The notes beneath the pieces are model-generated. The model was not told the origin of the DNA. It searched no databases and was given only the letters and a program-made list of their open reading frames with translations. The position numbers were made by a program, and so were the translations under genes. A stretch of DNA of 8,333 nucleotides from Anaerolinea thermophila (lineage in GTDB: Bacteria > Chloroflexota > Anaerolineae > Anaerolineales > Villigracilaceae): positions 1-8,333 of the forward strand of contig DYLB01000088.1 of NCBI GenBank assembly GCA_020722305.1, given 5' to 3'. The number at the start of each line of letters is the position of its first letter. Within the stretch, counting starts at the first letter, position 1. Below are positions 1 through 4,938 of this stretch, in pieces.

Positions 1-233
1 TCAATAATAACAAGATCATCAACCAAGGTATCTATACGATACCCCACATCTATGGTTTGCCCTTGATACGTTAGAGGCAGTCCTACTTCAGTAAGGGCCT
101 TCCTGCCGCGCAGCCGAAGTTCATGGGCATGACACTCCTGATATGCCGACTCAAGTAATCCAGGCCCGAGAGCCTTGTGGACTTTGATCGCAGCATCAAC
201 AACATCCTTTGCAACCGCCTCAATGTCTATCAC
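1..233 (-). CDS. GxxExxY-family protein, 3' end beyond window
   Basis: Reading the minus strand from a GTG at 231-233 gives an open frame of 77 codons running off the left edge. It starts MIDIEAVAKDVVDAAIKVHK and contains GLLESAY at residues 25-31, which is the G-x-x-E-x-x-Y signature naming this family. The visible end, RIDTLVDDLVIIE, matches the part of the family where a PD-(D/E)XK-nuclease-like core begins; the expected E-x-K lies outside or at the edge of the window. GGAGGA at 241-246 sits 7 nt upstream and supports the GTG start. The biological role of the family is not established; a nuclease-like fold has been proposed from sequence, and the genes are often scattered singly in environmental bacteria. 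The gene lies 50 bp downstream of hutI on the same strand, with AT-richer codon use than its neighbours, suggesting separate acquisition. Family assignment is firm, function is not. Confidence 0.85.
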   Translation of the reverse strand, partial: MIDIEAVAKDVVDAAIKVHKALGPGLLESAYQECHAHELRLRGRKALTEVGLPLTYQGQTIDVGYRIDTLVDDLVII

Positions 234-253
234 TTTTCTATCCTCCAAACTAT

Positions 254-277
254 CTTCGCGCCCTTCGCGCCTTCGCG
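254..277. repeat. Three short CTTCGCG repeats upstream of the GxxExxY gene
   Basis: CTTCGCG occurs at 254-260, 263-269 and 271-277, spaced 9 and 8 bp apart, and is followed by GTGAA. The block fills most of the 50-bp gap between the hutI stop and the GxxExxY start and ends 7 bp upstream (in gene direction) of that gene's Shine-Dalgarno sequence. From general familiarity, similar strings of CTTCGCG/CTTTGCG units are dispersed in many environmental bacterial genomes, often near GxxExxY genes. A role as a mobile-unit end or regulatory site is only inference. Confidence 0.55.
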
Positions 278-283
278 GTGAAA

Positions 284-1558
284 TTAAGCAGTGCGGTAAT
301 AGCCCACGTCCACCGAGTAGACCCGGCCGCGCTTGATCACCTGCTTGACCAGGTTCGTCCCATAACGGTAGCCCAGGTGACGGTAATCCGGCACGGACAG
401 GATCAGCAGGTCGGCCTGTTTGCCGGGTTCGAGTGAGCCGACCCGGTCGGCGCGGCGGATGGCGTGGGCTGAGTTGATCGTGGAGGCGACGATGGCCTGG
501 GCCGGGGTCAGTTTCAACATGCGGCAGGCCAGGGCGATGACGAACTGCATCGACTCGTTCCAGGTCGTGCCAGGGTTGAGGTCGGTGGCCAGGGCTAGGA
601 TGCCGCCGGCGTCGAGGATCTTTTGGGCCGGGGTGTATTCGGATTCAGCCAGCCCGAACGGGGTGCAGGGCAGGGAGACCGCGACCGTATCGGAGCTGCC
701 CAAGGCGGCGATGTCGGCCTCGGAGGTCTTGACAAGGTGGTCCGCCGAGGCCGCCCCCAGTTCGACCGCCAGGGAGGCGCCGCCCAGGTTGTCGAACTCG
801 TCGGCGTGGATCTTGAGCGGGAATCCCAGCGACCGGGCCTGGGTCAGGATTTGACGCGCTTGGGCCAGGTCGAAGGCTTTGTTCTCGCAGAAGACGTCCA
901 CGAACGGCAGGGGACGTCCGGGGGCGTGAGTCTCCCACCATTCGCGTAAAATCGGCAGCATGGTCTGGCTGACCAAATCGGTGTAGCCCTGCGGGTCATC
1001 CTTGAATTCAGGAGCGATGGCGTGGGCGCCGAGGAAGGTGAAGGCCAGTTCGAGCGGACCTTCGTCGTCGAGGGCCAGCAGGGCCTTGAGCAGGCGCAGT
1101 TCGGTGGCGGTTTGCAGGCCGTAGCCGGTCTTGGCTTCGGCAGTGGTCGTGCCGGTGGCGAACATGCGCAGCAGCCGCGAGCGGGTCTGGGCGATGAGGG
1201 ATTCGATGCTGGCAGTGCGGGTGGCGTGCACAGTGGAGAGGATCCCGCCGCCAGAGGCCAGGATGTCAAGATAAGCCATCCCGCCCATTTTCATCTCGAA
1301 CTCGGCGGCCCGGTCGCCGCCCCAGATGAGGTGGGTGTGCGGGTCCACGAAGCCGGGCATGACGACGCTGCCGGTGGCGTCGAGGCCGGGTTCGTCGGGA
1401 TGGGCGGCGCGCAGTTCGGGGGTGGGGCCTACAGCGACAATCTTCTCGTCCCGGATGAGCACCGCGCCGTTCTCGATCAGGCCGAGGTTGCCGAGATCGC
1501 GGCCGCGCTGCGGGCCGCCAGTAAGGGTCAGAAGTTGGGTGGCGGAGTGGATGAGCAT
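284..1558 (-). CDS. hutI: Imidazolonepropionase (HutI)
   Basis: The product, 424 aa and full length for the family, would hydrolyse 4-imidazolone-5-propanoate to N-formimino-L-glutamate, the third step of histidine degradation, in the cytoplasm. It is an amidohydrolase-superfamily TIM-barrel metalloenzyme. The metal-binding HTH is at residues 74-76 (FVDPHTHLIWGGDRAAEF), followed by TGYGLQT (144-150), GAHA (177-180), HADEF with metal His251 and Glu254, SADHL (271-275) and ATDLNPGT with Asp326. C-terminal NSAHAIRR and GSLEPGKQADLLIL complete the fold. All expected catalytic residues are present, so the gene looks functional. ATG at 1556-1558 starts a typical amidohydrolase N-terminus, but no Shine-Dalgarno sequence precedes it; see the possible -10 box at 1565-1570. 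No hutH, hutU or formiminoglutamate-processing gene is in the window, so the rest of the pathway must lie elsewhere. The upstream RRM gene is separated by a terminator and is probably a separate transcript. Confidence 0.95.
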   Translation of the reverse strand: MLIHSATQLLTLTGGPQRGRDLGNLGLIENGAVLIRDEKIVAVGPTPELRAAHPDEPGLDATGSVVMPGFVDPHTHLIWGGDRAAEFEMKMGGMAYLDILASGGGILSTVHATRTASIESLIAQTRSRLLRMFATGTTTAEAKTGYGLQTATELRLLKALLALDDEGPLELAFTFLGAHAIAPEFKDDPQGYTDLVSQTMLPILREWWETHAPGRPLPFVDVFCENKAFDLAQARQILTQARSLGFPLKIHADEFDNLGGASLAVELGAASADHLVKTSEADIAALGSSDTVAVSLPCTPFGLAESEYTPAQKILDAGGILALATDLNPGTTWNESMQFVIALACRMLKLTPAQAIVASTINSAHAIRRADRVGSLEPGKQADLLILSVPDYRHLGYRYGTNLVKQVIKRGRVYSVDVGYYRTA

Positions 1559-1564
1559 GGGTTG

Positions 1565-1570
1565 ATTTTA
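1565..1570 (-). promoter_or_regulatory. Possible -10 box for leaderless hutI mRNA
   Basis: On the minus strand TAAAAT ends 6 nt before the hutI ATG, the distance expected if transcription begins at or next to the start codon. No Shine-Dalgarno sequence is present, which fits a leaderless message. No convincing -35 box is visible: the position 17 bp upstream falls in the GC-rich terminator stem. Tentative. Confidence 0.35.
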
Positions 1571-1577
1571 ACCGATA

Positions 1578-1610
1578 AGAAAAATTCGGCGGGCCATCAG
1601 GCCCGCCGAA
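1578..1610 (-). terminator. Rho-independent terminator of the RRM gene
   Basis: TTCGGCGGGCC (1585-1595) and GGCCCGCCGAA (1600-1610) form a perfect 11-bp stem with a 4-nt loop. On the minus strand the stem is followed by TTTTTCTT (1577-1584 region). The plus-strand side has no T-tract, so it acts in the RRM gene direction. It begins 22 bp after the RRM stop codon and should insulate hutI from that transcript. Flanking AACCG (1570-1574) and CGGTT (1611-1615) could lengthen the stem across the T-tract. Confidence 0.88.
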
Positions 1611-1632
1611 CGGTTAATTCGGGCGAATGATT

Positions 1633-2010
1633 TTAGTAGCCGCGATTGCGGTCTCCGCCGCCGCGGTTGCGGTCGCCACCACCGCGATTGCCGCCGCCGT
1701 AACCGCCGCGGCCGCCGCTGCCGTAGCCGCCGCGGCCGCCGCCGTATCCGCCGGGCCGCTCTTCGCGGGGACGGGCTGCGTTAACTTTAAGCTCCCGTTC
1801 GGCGAACTGGTAGCCGTTGAACATGCTGATGGCTTTCTGCGCTTCGGCCTGGGTGCTCATTTCGACAAAGGCAAAACCTTTCGACCGACCGCTATCCCGA
1901 TCCTTGATCAGGGCGACGGATGAGACCGTCCCGGCCTGGGAAAACAGGGTCCGCAAATCGTCTTCGGTGGTCGAGTAAGACAGGTTGCCGACGTACAACT
2001 TCACTTCCAT
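1633..2010 (-). CDS. Glycine-rich single-RRM RNA-binding protein
   Basis: This 125-aa protein has one RNA recognition motif and a Gly/Arg-rich tail. RNP2 is LYVGNL at residues 5-10 and RNP1 is KGFAFVEM at 44-51, with the aromatic residues that stack on RNA bases in place. From about residue 86 the tail is more than half glycine, with RGGYG units and two copies of GGDRNRG, resembling RGG-type RNA-binding tails. Homologues include cyanobacterial Rbp proteins and eukaryotic cold-inducible glycine-rich proteins; binding of single-stranded RNA and a cold or stress role are family knowledge, not shown here. I chose the ATG at 2008-2010 rather than the in-frame ATG 19 codons upstream because AAGGAG (2019-2024) lies 8 nt before it and homologues start MxxKLYVGNL. 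It has its own promoter (2116-2145) and terminator (1578-1610), so it is probably monocistronic and divergent from rpsB. Confidence 0.93.
   Translation of the reverse strand: MEVKLYVGNLSYSTTEDDLRTLFSQAGTVSSVALIKDRDSGRSKGFAFVEMSTQAEAQKAISMFNGYQFAERELKVNAARPREERPGGYGGGRGGYGSGGRGGYGGGNRGGGDRNRGGGDRNRGY
1640..1702. repeat. 21-bp tandem repeat coding the Gly/Arg tail
   Basis: CCGCGATTGCGG-type units begin at 1640, 1661 and 1682, a period of 21 bp, and encode the GGDRNRG heptads of the RRM protein tail. The neighbouring stretch to about 1755 carries a second, GCCGCCGCGGCC-rich repeat coding the RGGYG units. Repeat structure of this kind can change length by slippage, always in frame. Confidence 0.7.
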
Positions 2011-2028
2011 TTTCAATTCTCCTTGTGT

Positions 2029-2047
2029 AAGCCGTCCTTTACGGCTT
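2029..2047 (-). promoter_or_regulatory. Hairpin in the RRM-gene 5' UTR next to the ribosome binding site
   Basis: AAGCCGT (2029-2035) and ACGGCTT (2041-2047) form a perfect 7-bp stem with a 5-nt loop. In the minus-strand transcript it ends 4 nt before the AAGGAG Shine-Dalgarno sequence. The loop reads AAAGG, itself similar to a Shine-Dalgarno core. It could modulate translation initiation or be an autoregulatory site for the RRM protein; both are inference. Confidence 0.45.
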
Positions 2048-2115
2048 GGGTGGCGCAGCCAGCACATTCAGCAGGATTGGCAGCGCAAGACGATTATCCT
2101 GTTTCAGGCAAATTG

Positions 2116-2145
2116 AGTATATCACGCTGTGCGGTCTTGTGTTAA
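2116..2145 (-). promoter_or_regulatory. Sigma-70 promoter for the RRM gene
   Basis: On the minus strand TTAACA (2140-2145, 5/6 to consensus) is followed after 18 bp by TATACT (2116-2121, 5/6). TG at the extended -10 position gives TGATATACT. The predicted start near 2109 would give a 5' UTR of about 100 nt containing the hairpin at 2029-2047. No other promoter-like pair as good was seen upstream of this gene. Confidence 0.7.
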
Positions 2146-2182
2146 CCCGGATTTGCCCCGAATTTTCTTGTCAACCCGGCGC

Positions 2183-2212
2183 TGGACGGAAACTCGACGC
2201 CTGTGATATACT
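2183..2212 (+). promoter_or_regulatory. Extended -10 promoter for rpsB
   Basis: TGATATACT (2204-2212) is an extended -10 element. A weak -35, TGGACG (2183-2188, 4/6), lies 18 bp upstream. Transcription would start near 2219, about 155 nt before the rpsB ATG. The -10 sequence GTGATATACT is identical to that of the divergent RRM promoter. A TTGTCA at 2168-2173 is too far upstream (33 bp) to be its -35. Confidence 0.6.
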
Positions 2213-2218
2213 TGCGCC

Positions 2219-2373
2219 CGCTCCGCCGATGGAGCTATTCTGCCCAGGGCAGGCATGAAAATGCCCAATCTCACACGCTTCTGGACCGGCCGGTGCGTGC
2301 TGCGGACCCTGATGGACGCAGTCGCCGGACGGGATGAAGGAAGCGGAGGCCAAACGCGAAGGAGGTTTTCCCT
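2219..2373 (+). promoter_or_regulatory. Long structured leader of rpsB, possible r-protein autoregulatory element
   Basis: The stretch between the predicted start and the rpsB ATG has no plausible gene. CTCCGC (2221-2226) can pair with GCGGAG (2343-2348), closing a domain that ends 10 nt before the AAGGAGG at 2359-2365. Inside are GGCAT-GAAA-ATGCC (2252-2265, a GNRA-type tetraloop hairpin), CACGC/GCGTG with ACC/GGT (2274-2299) and CTGCG/CGCAG (2300-2304 with 2317-2321). Competing pairings exist, such as CTGCC/GGCAG at 2240-2252 and CTCC/GGAG at 2221-2234. Autoregulation of rpsB by S2 through the leader is known in other bacteria; this particular fold is inferred by eye and GC-rich DNA gives chance helices. 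Confidence 0.4.
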
Positions 2374-3342
2374 ATGGCCGTTATTTCTATGAAGGCCCTG
2401 CTTGAGAGTGGTGTCCACTTCGGACATCGCACCAATAAGTGGGACCCGCGCATGAAACCGTTCGTCTTCACCGAGCGCAACGGTATTCATATCATTGACT
2501 TGCAGCAGACCGTCAAGTCACTCAATCTGGCGTACAATTTCATCCGTGATACCGTGGCCCAGGGCGGCGTGGTCCTGTTCGTCGGCACCAAACGCCAGGC
2601 CCAGGAAACGATCGCCGAAGAAGCTGCCCGCTGCGGCATGCCCTACGTGACCGAACGCTGGCTGGGCGGGATGCTCACCAACTGGTCCACGATCTACCAG
2701 CGCATCCAGGAACTGGAACGGCTGGAGCGCCTGCGCGACAGCGGCGAGATCAACCGCCTGACCAAGAAGGAAGGCCTGCTGATTCAGCGCGACATCGCCC
2801 GCCTGGAACTGCGCCTTTCCGGTATGCGCAACATCAAACGCGTCCCCGACATCCTGTTCGTGGTGGACGTATCCCGTGAAGAAGCCGCCGTCCACGAGGC
2901 CAACCTGCTCGACATCCCGGTGGTGGCGATGGTGGATACCAACTGCAACCCGACCAACATTGATTACGTTATCCCGTCCAACGACGACGCCATCCGGGCC
3001 ATCAAACTGCTGGTCGCCAAAATGGCCGACGCGGTACTGGAAGGCAAGGCCATCCGCAAGGACGAAGGGGAAGCAGAAGAAGAGGCCAAACTCGCCGCTG
3101 CCCCGGCCCGCCGCCCAACCCGCCCCACGCCCGTCATGGACGAGGTCGAACTCGAAGACGAAGACCTGCTGGGCGAAGCCACCCTGGCCAAGATCAGCCG
3201 CAAGGTCGAAGAAGAGGCAGAAGCTGAAGAAGCTGAAGAAGCTGAAGTAGTCGCTGAAGAAATTGTCGAAGCTGCCGAAGTGGAAGAAGTGAACGACGAG
3301 AGCGACGCCGGCGAAGCGGCTGAAATCACCGATAGCGAATGA
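2374..3342 (+). CDS. rpsB: 30S ribosomal protein S2 with long acidic C-terminal extension
   Basis: S2 binds the 16S rRNA head-body junction of the small subunit and is needed for S1 and mRNA binding. Residues 1 to about 228 are a standard S2: MKALLESGVHFGHRT near the start, NGIHIIDLQQT (36-46), FVGTKRQAQ (69-77), ERWLGGMLTNW (94-104), LSGM (148-151), PDILFVVD (158-165) and NCNPTNIDYVIPSNDDA (190-206). The protein has 322 aa, against about 225-260 in most bacteria. The surplus, residues 230-322, is low-complexity: a Pro/Arg patch (245-253), a short conserved-looking piece EDEDLLGEATLAKISRK (261-277), then Glu/Ala runs. About 35 of those 92 residues are Asp or Glu. AAGGAGG at 2359-2365 with 8-nt spacing fixes the ATG. 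It is the first gene of the operon, 19 bp before tsf. Confidence 0.97.
   Translation: MAVISMKALLESGVHFGHRTNKWDPRMKPFVFTERNGIHIIDLQQTVKSLNLAYNFIRDTVAQGGVVLFVGTKRQAQETIAEEAARCGMPYVTERWLGGMLTNWSTIYQRIQELERLERLRDSGEINRLTKKEGLLIQRDIARLELRLSGMRNIKRVPDILFVVDVSREEAAVHEANLLDIPVVAMVDTNCNPTNIDYVIPSNDDAIRAIKLLVAKMADAVLEGKAIRKDEGEAEEEAKLAAAPARRPTRPTPVMDEVELEDEDLLGEATLAKISRKVEEEAEAEEAEEAEVVAEEIVEAAEVEEVNDESDAGEAAEITDSE
3223..3249. repeat. 9-bp GCTGAAGAA tandem repeat in the S2 tail
   Basis: Two exact GCTGAAGAA copies (3223-3231 and 3232-3240) and a third ending GTA (3241-3249) encode Ala-Glu-Glu units. A further GCTGAAGAA lies at 3253-3261. The repeats suggest that the acidic S2 tail grew by in-frame duplication. 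Confidence 0.65.
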
Positions 3343-3361
3343 TTTTGTAAAAGGCTGGAAC

Positions 3362-3967
3362 ATGGAAATTACTACCGAAATGATCAAAGAACTGCGCGGC
3401 GCTACCGGGGCCGGGATCCTGGACTGCCGCAAAGCCCTGACCGAAGCCAACGGCGATTTCAAGAAAGCTGTGGACTGGCTGCGCGAAAAAGGCATGGCCA
3501 CAGCCGCCAAGCGGGCCGACCGCGAGGCCTCGAACGGCGTGGTGGAACTGTACTCGCACGGCGGCGGACGCGTCGGCGTGATGGTCGAAGTCAACTGCGA
3601 GACCGATTTCGTCGCCCGCTCCGAAGACTTCCGCACCTTCGCCCACGAGGTGGCTTTACAGATCGCGGCCAGCGCCCCGCGCTACATCAACGCCAATGAA
3701 ATCCCGCAGGCCGAACTCGACCACGAGGCCGAGATCGCCCGCGCCCGCGCCGCCGAAGAAGGCAAACCCGAAAAGATGTTCGACCGCATCGTCGAAGGCC
3801 GGCTCGAAAAGTACAAAGACGAAGTCTGCCTGCTGCGCCAGGCCTACATCCGCGACGAAAGCCTGACCATCGAAAAGCTGCTCCACGAGCAGATCGGCAA
3901 GATCGGCGAAAACATCGTCATCCGCCGTTTCCAGCGCTGGGAACTCGGTGAGAGCGTCGGTGAGTAA
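3362..3967 (+). CDS. tsf: Translation elongation factor Ts (short form)
   Basis: EF-Ts releases GDP from EF-Tu so that it can be reloaded with GTP. The N-terminal UBA-like domain is residues 1-50 (ELRGATGAGILDCRKALTEA, then DFKKAVDWLREKG). The core follows with NGVVELYSHGGGRVGVMVE and the EF-Tu contact motif TDFVAR at 81-86. A C-terminal module, CLLRQAYIRDESLTIEKLL at about 156-174, is followed by IVIRRFQRWELGE. At 201 aa it is close to the Thermus type (196 aa) and lacks the second core subdomain of the 283-aa E. coli protein. It follows rpsB after 19 bp with only a weak AAAAGG before the ATG, so translation is likely helped by rpsB coupling. A strong terminator follows the stop codon directly. 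Confidence 0.97.
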   Translation: MEITTEMIKELRGATGAGILDCRKALTEANGDFKKAVDWLREKGMATAAKRADREASNGVVELYSHGGGRVGVMVEVNCETDFVARSEDFRTFAHEVALQIAASAPRYINANEIPQAELDHEAEIARARAAEEGKPEKMFDRIVEGRLEKYKDEVCLLRQAYIRDESLTIEKLLHEQIGKIGENIVIRRFQRWELGESVGE

Positions 3968-3971
3968 ATTG

Positions 3972-4001
3972 AAAGGCCAACCCAACCGGTTGGCCTTTTT
4001 T
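3972..4001 (+). terminator. Rho-independent terminator between tsf and pyrH
   Basis: AAAGGCCAACC (3972-3982) and GGTTGGCCTTT (3988-3998) form a perfect 11-bp stem with a 5-nt loop, and six T residues occupy 3996-4001. It starts 4 bp after the tsf stop and ends 31 bp before the pyrH ATG. It should end the rpsB-tsf transcript or act as a partial attenuator. Confidence 0.9.
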
Positions 4002-4032
4002 ACAACGTGTTTCCAGATCAAAAAGGAGTGAT

Positions 4033-4752
4033 ATGGCGAGCGAACTTAAGTACAAACGTATCCTGCTGAAACTCAGCGGCGAGGCCCTGGGCGGCGAAGA
4101 CGGCTTCGGGATCGACATCAGCGAGGCCGACGCGATTGCCAAACGCATCAAGGACGTGTATGAATTAGGCGTCGAGATCGCCATCGTGATCGGGGCGGGT
4201 AACCTGTGGCGCGGCAAACAGGGACTCAAACGCGGCATGGACCGGGCCACCGCGGACTACATGGGCATGCTGGCAACCGTGATGAACGCCCTGGCACTGA
4301 TGGATGCCCTCGAACGGCAGGGCGTTTACACCCGGGTCCAGTCGGCAATCGAGATGCGGGCCGTGGCCGAACCGTACATCCGCCGCCGGGCCATCCGTCA
4401 CCTGGAGAAGGGCCGCGTGGTCATCTTCAGCGCCGGGACCGGCAATCCATATTTCTCCACCGATACGGCCGCCGCACTGCGGGCAACCGAGATCGGGGCC
4501 GAGGTGGTCATCAAAGCCACAAAGGTTGACGGCGTGTACGACTCCGACCCCAAGAAGAACCCAGATGCCGTAAAATTCGCCGAACTGGCTTATATTGATG
4601 TGCTCAACCGCCGCCTGGAGGTAATGGACAGCACCGCCATTTCGCACTGCATGGAGAACAACATCCCCATCCTGGTGCTCAACCTGTGGGATGCGAACGC
4701 CCTGCACGACGCCCTGATGGGCGAAAAGGTCGGGACGCTGGTCACAGGCTAA
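4033..4752 (+). CDS. pyrH: UMP kinase
   Basis: PyrH phosphorylates UMP to UDP with ATP in the cytoplasm, feeding all pyrimidine nucleotides and the UDP-sugars of the cell wall. The 239-aa product is full length for this amino-acid-kinase-fold family. Visible motifs are RILLKLSGEALGG (9-21) for phosphate binding, IGAGNLWRG (53-61), ADYMGMLATVMNALAL (74-89) for UMP binding, FSAGTGNPYFSTDTAAALRA (132-151), and KVDGVYDSDPKKNPDA (164-179) around the nucleotide base. AAGGAG (4023-4028) is close to the ATG, but the following TGAT also resembles the anti-Shine-Dalgarno complement, so the start is secure. The family is a hexamer inhibited by UTP. No clear promoter is seen in the 31 bp between the upstream terminator and the start, so expression may rely on read-through or on a promoter inside tsf. 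Confidence 0.97.
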   Translation: MASELKYKRILLKLSGEALGGEDGFGIDISEADAIAKRIKDVYELGVEIAIVIGAGNLWRGKQGLKRGMDRATADYMGMLATVMNALALMDALERQGVYTRVQSAIEMRAVAEPYIRRRAIRHLEKGRVVIFSAGTGNPYFSTDTAAALRATEIGAEVVIKATKVDGVYDSDPKKNPDAVKFAELAYIDVLNRRLEVMDSTAISHCMENNIPILVLNLWDANALHDALMGEKVGTLVTG

Positions 4753-4779
4753 AGTCCCGGAACGAACCGCTGAAGACCG

Positions 4780-4812
4780 CGTCTCCCGTCGGAAAATGCC
4801 CGGCGGGAGACG
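4780..4812 (+). other. Strong 13-bp hairpin in the pyrH-frr gap
   Basis: Bases 4780-4792 pair with 4800-4812 in a 13-bp stem with one T-G wobble and a 7-nt loop. CGTCTCCCG and CGGGAGACG form the outer nine pairs. No T-tract follows on either strand, so it is not a standard intrinsic terminator. The 186-bp gap around it (4753-4938) is otherwise empty: a T6 run at 4880-4885 follows a weak CGCC/GGCG pairing, and no good promoter for frr was found. Possible roles are transcript stabilisation, processing or pausing. Confidence 0.55.
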
Positions 4813-4938
4813 TCGGCGTGGGGGCCGCGAATCTCTCAATCCGCTTCAAAAACTCGCCGCTTCGGATGGGGGCGTAGCATTTTTTGAGGTTTTAGGGTAT
4901 CCTTATGCAAACGAATTTTACGCAGCCAGGAGGCCGAG

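Noticed and set aside
254..277. CRISPR-like array from the CTTCGCG repeats
   Set aside because: Units of 7 bp with 1-2 bp gaps cannot be a CRISPR array; there are no spacers or cas genes.
1022..1630. 202-codon plus-strand open frame opposite hutI
   Set aside because: Gly/Ala/Glu-rich mirror of hutI codons in GC-rich DNA, with its end inside the terminator region; hutI has every catalytic residue.
2168..2173. TTGTCA as -35 for rpsB, or the overlapping minus-strand TTGACA as -35
   Set aside because: The plus-strand hexamer is 33 bp from the -10; the minus-strand one has no -10 at 16-19 bp.
2122..2490. Open frames in both strands of the rpsB upstream region
   Set aside because: They overlap promoters, the leader and the rpsB start, and their translations look random; no ribosome binding site.
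2518..3636. Long minus-strand open frame (372 codons) opposite rpsB and tsf
   Set aside because: It lies antisense to two certain genes, has a Phe/Val/His-rich composition caused by the Glu- and Lys-rich codons on the other strand, and shows no motif or ribosome binding site.
4165..4839. 224-codon minus-strand open frame opposite pyrH
   Set aside because: Antisense to a complete UMP kinase, no recognisable domain and no start signal.
4884..4903. Possible frr promoter from TTGAGG and TATCCT
   Set aside because: The two are only 8 bp apart and no alternative partner with proper spacing was found.
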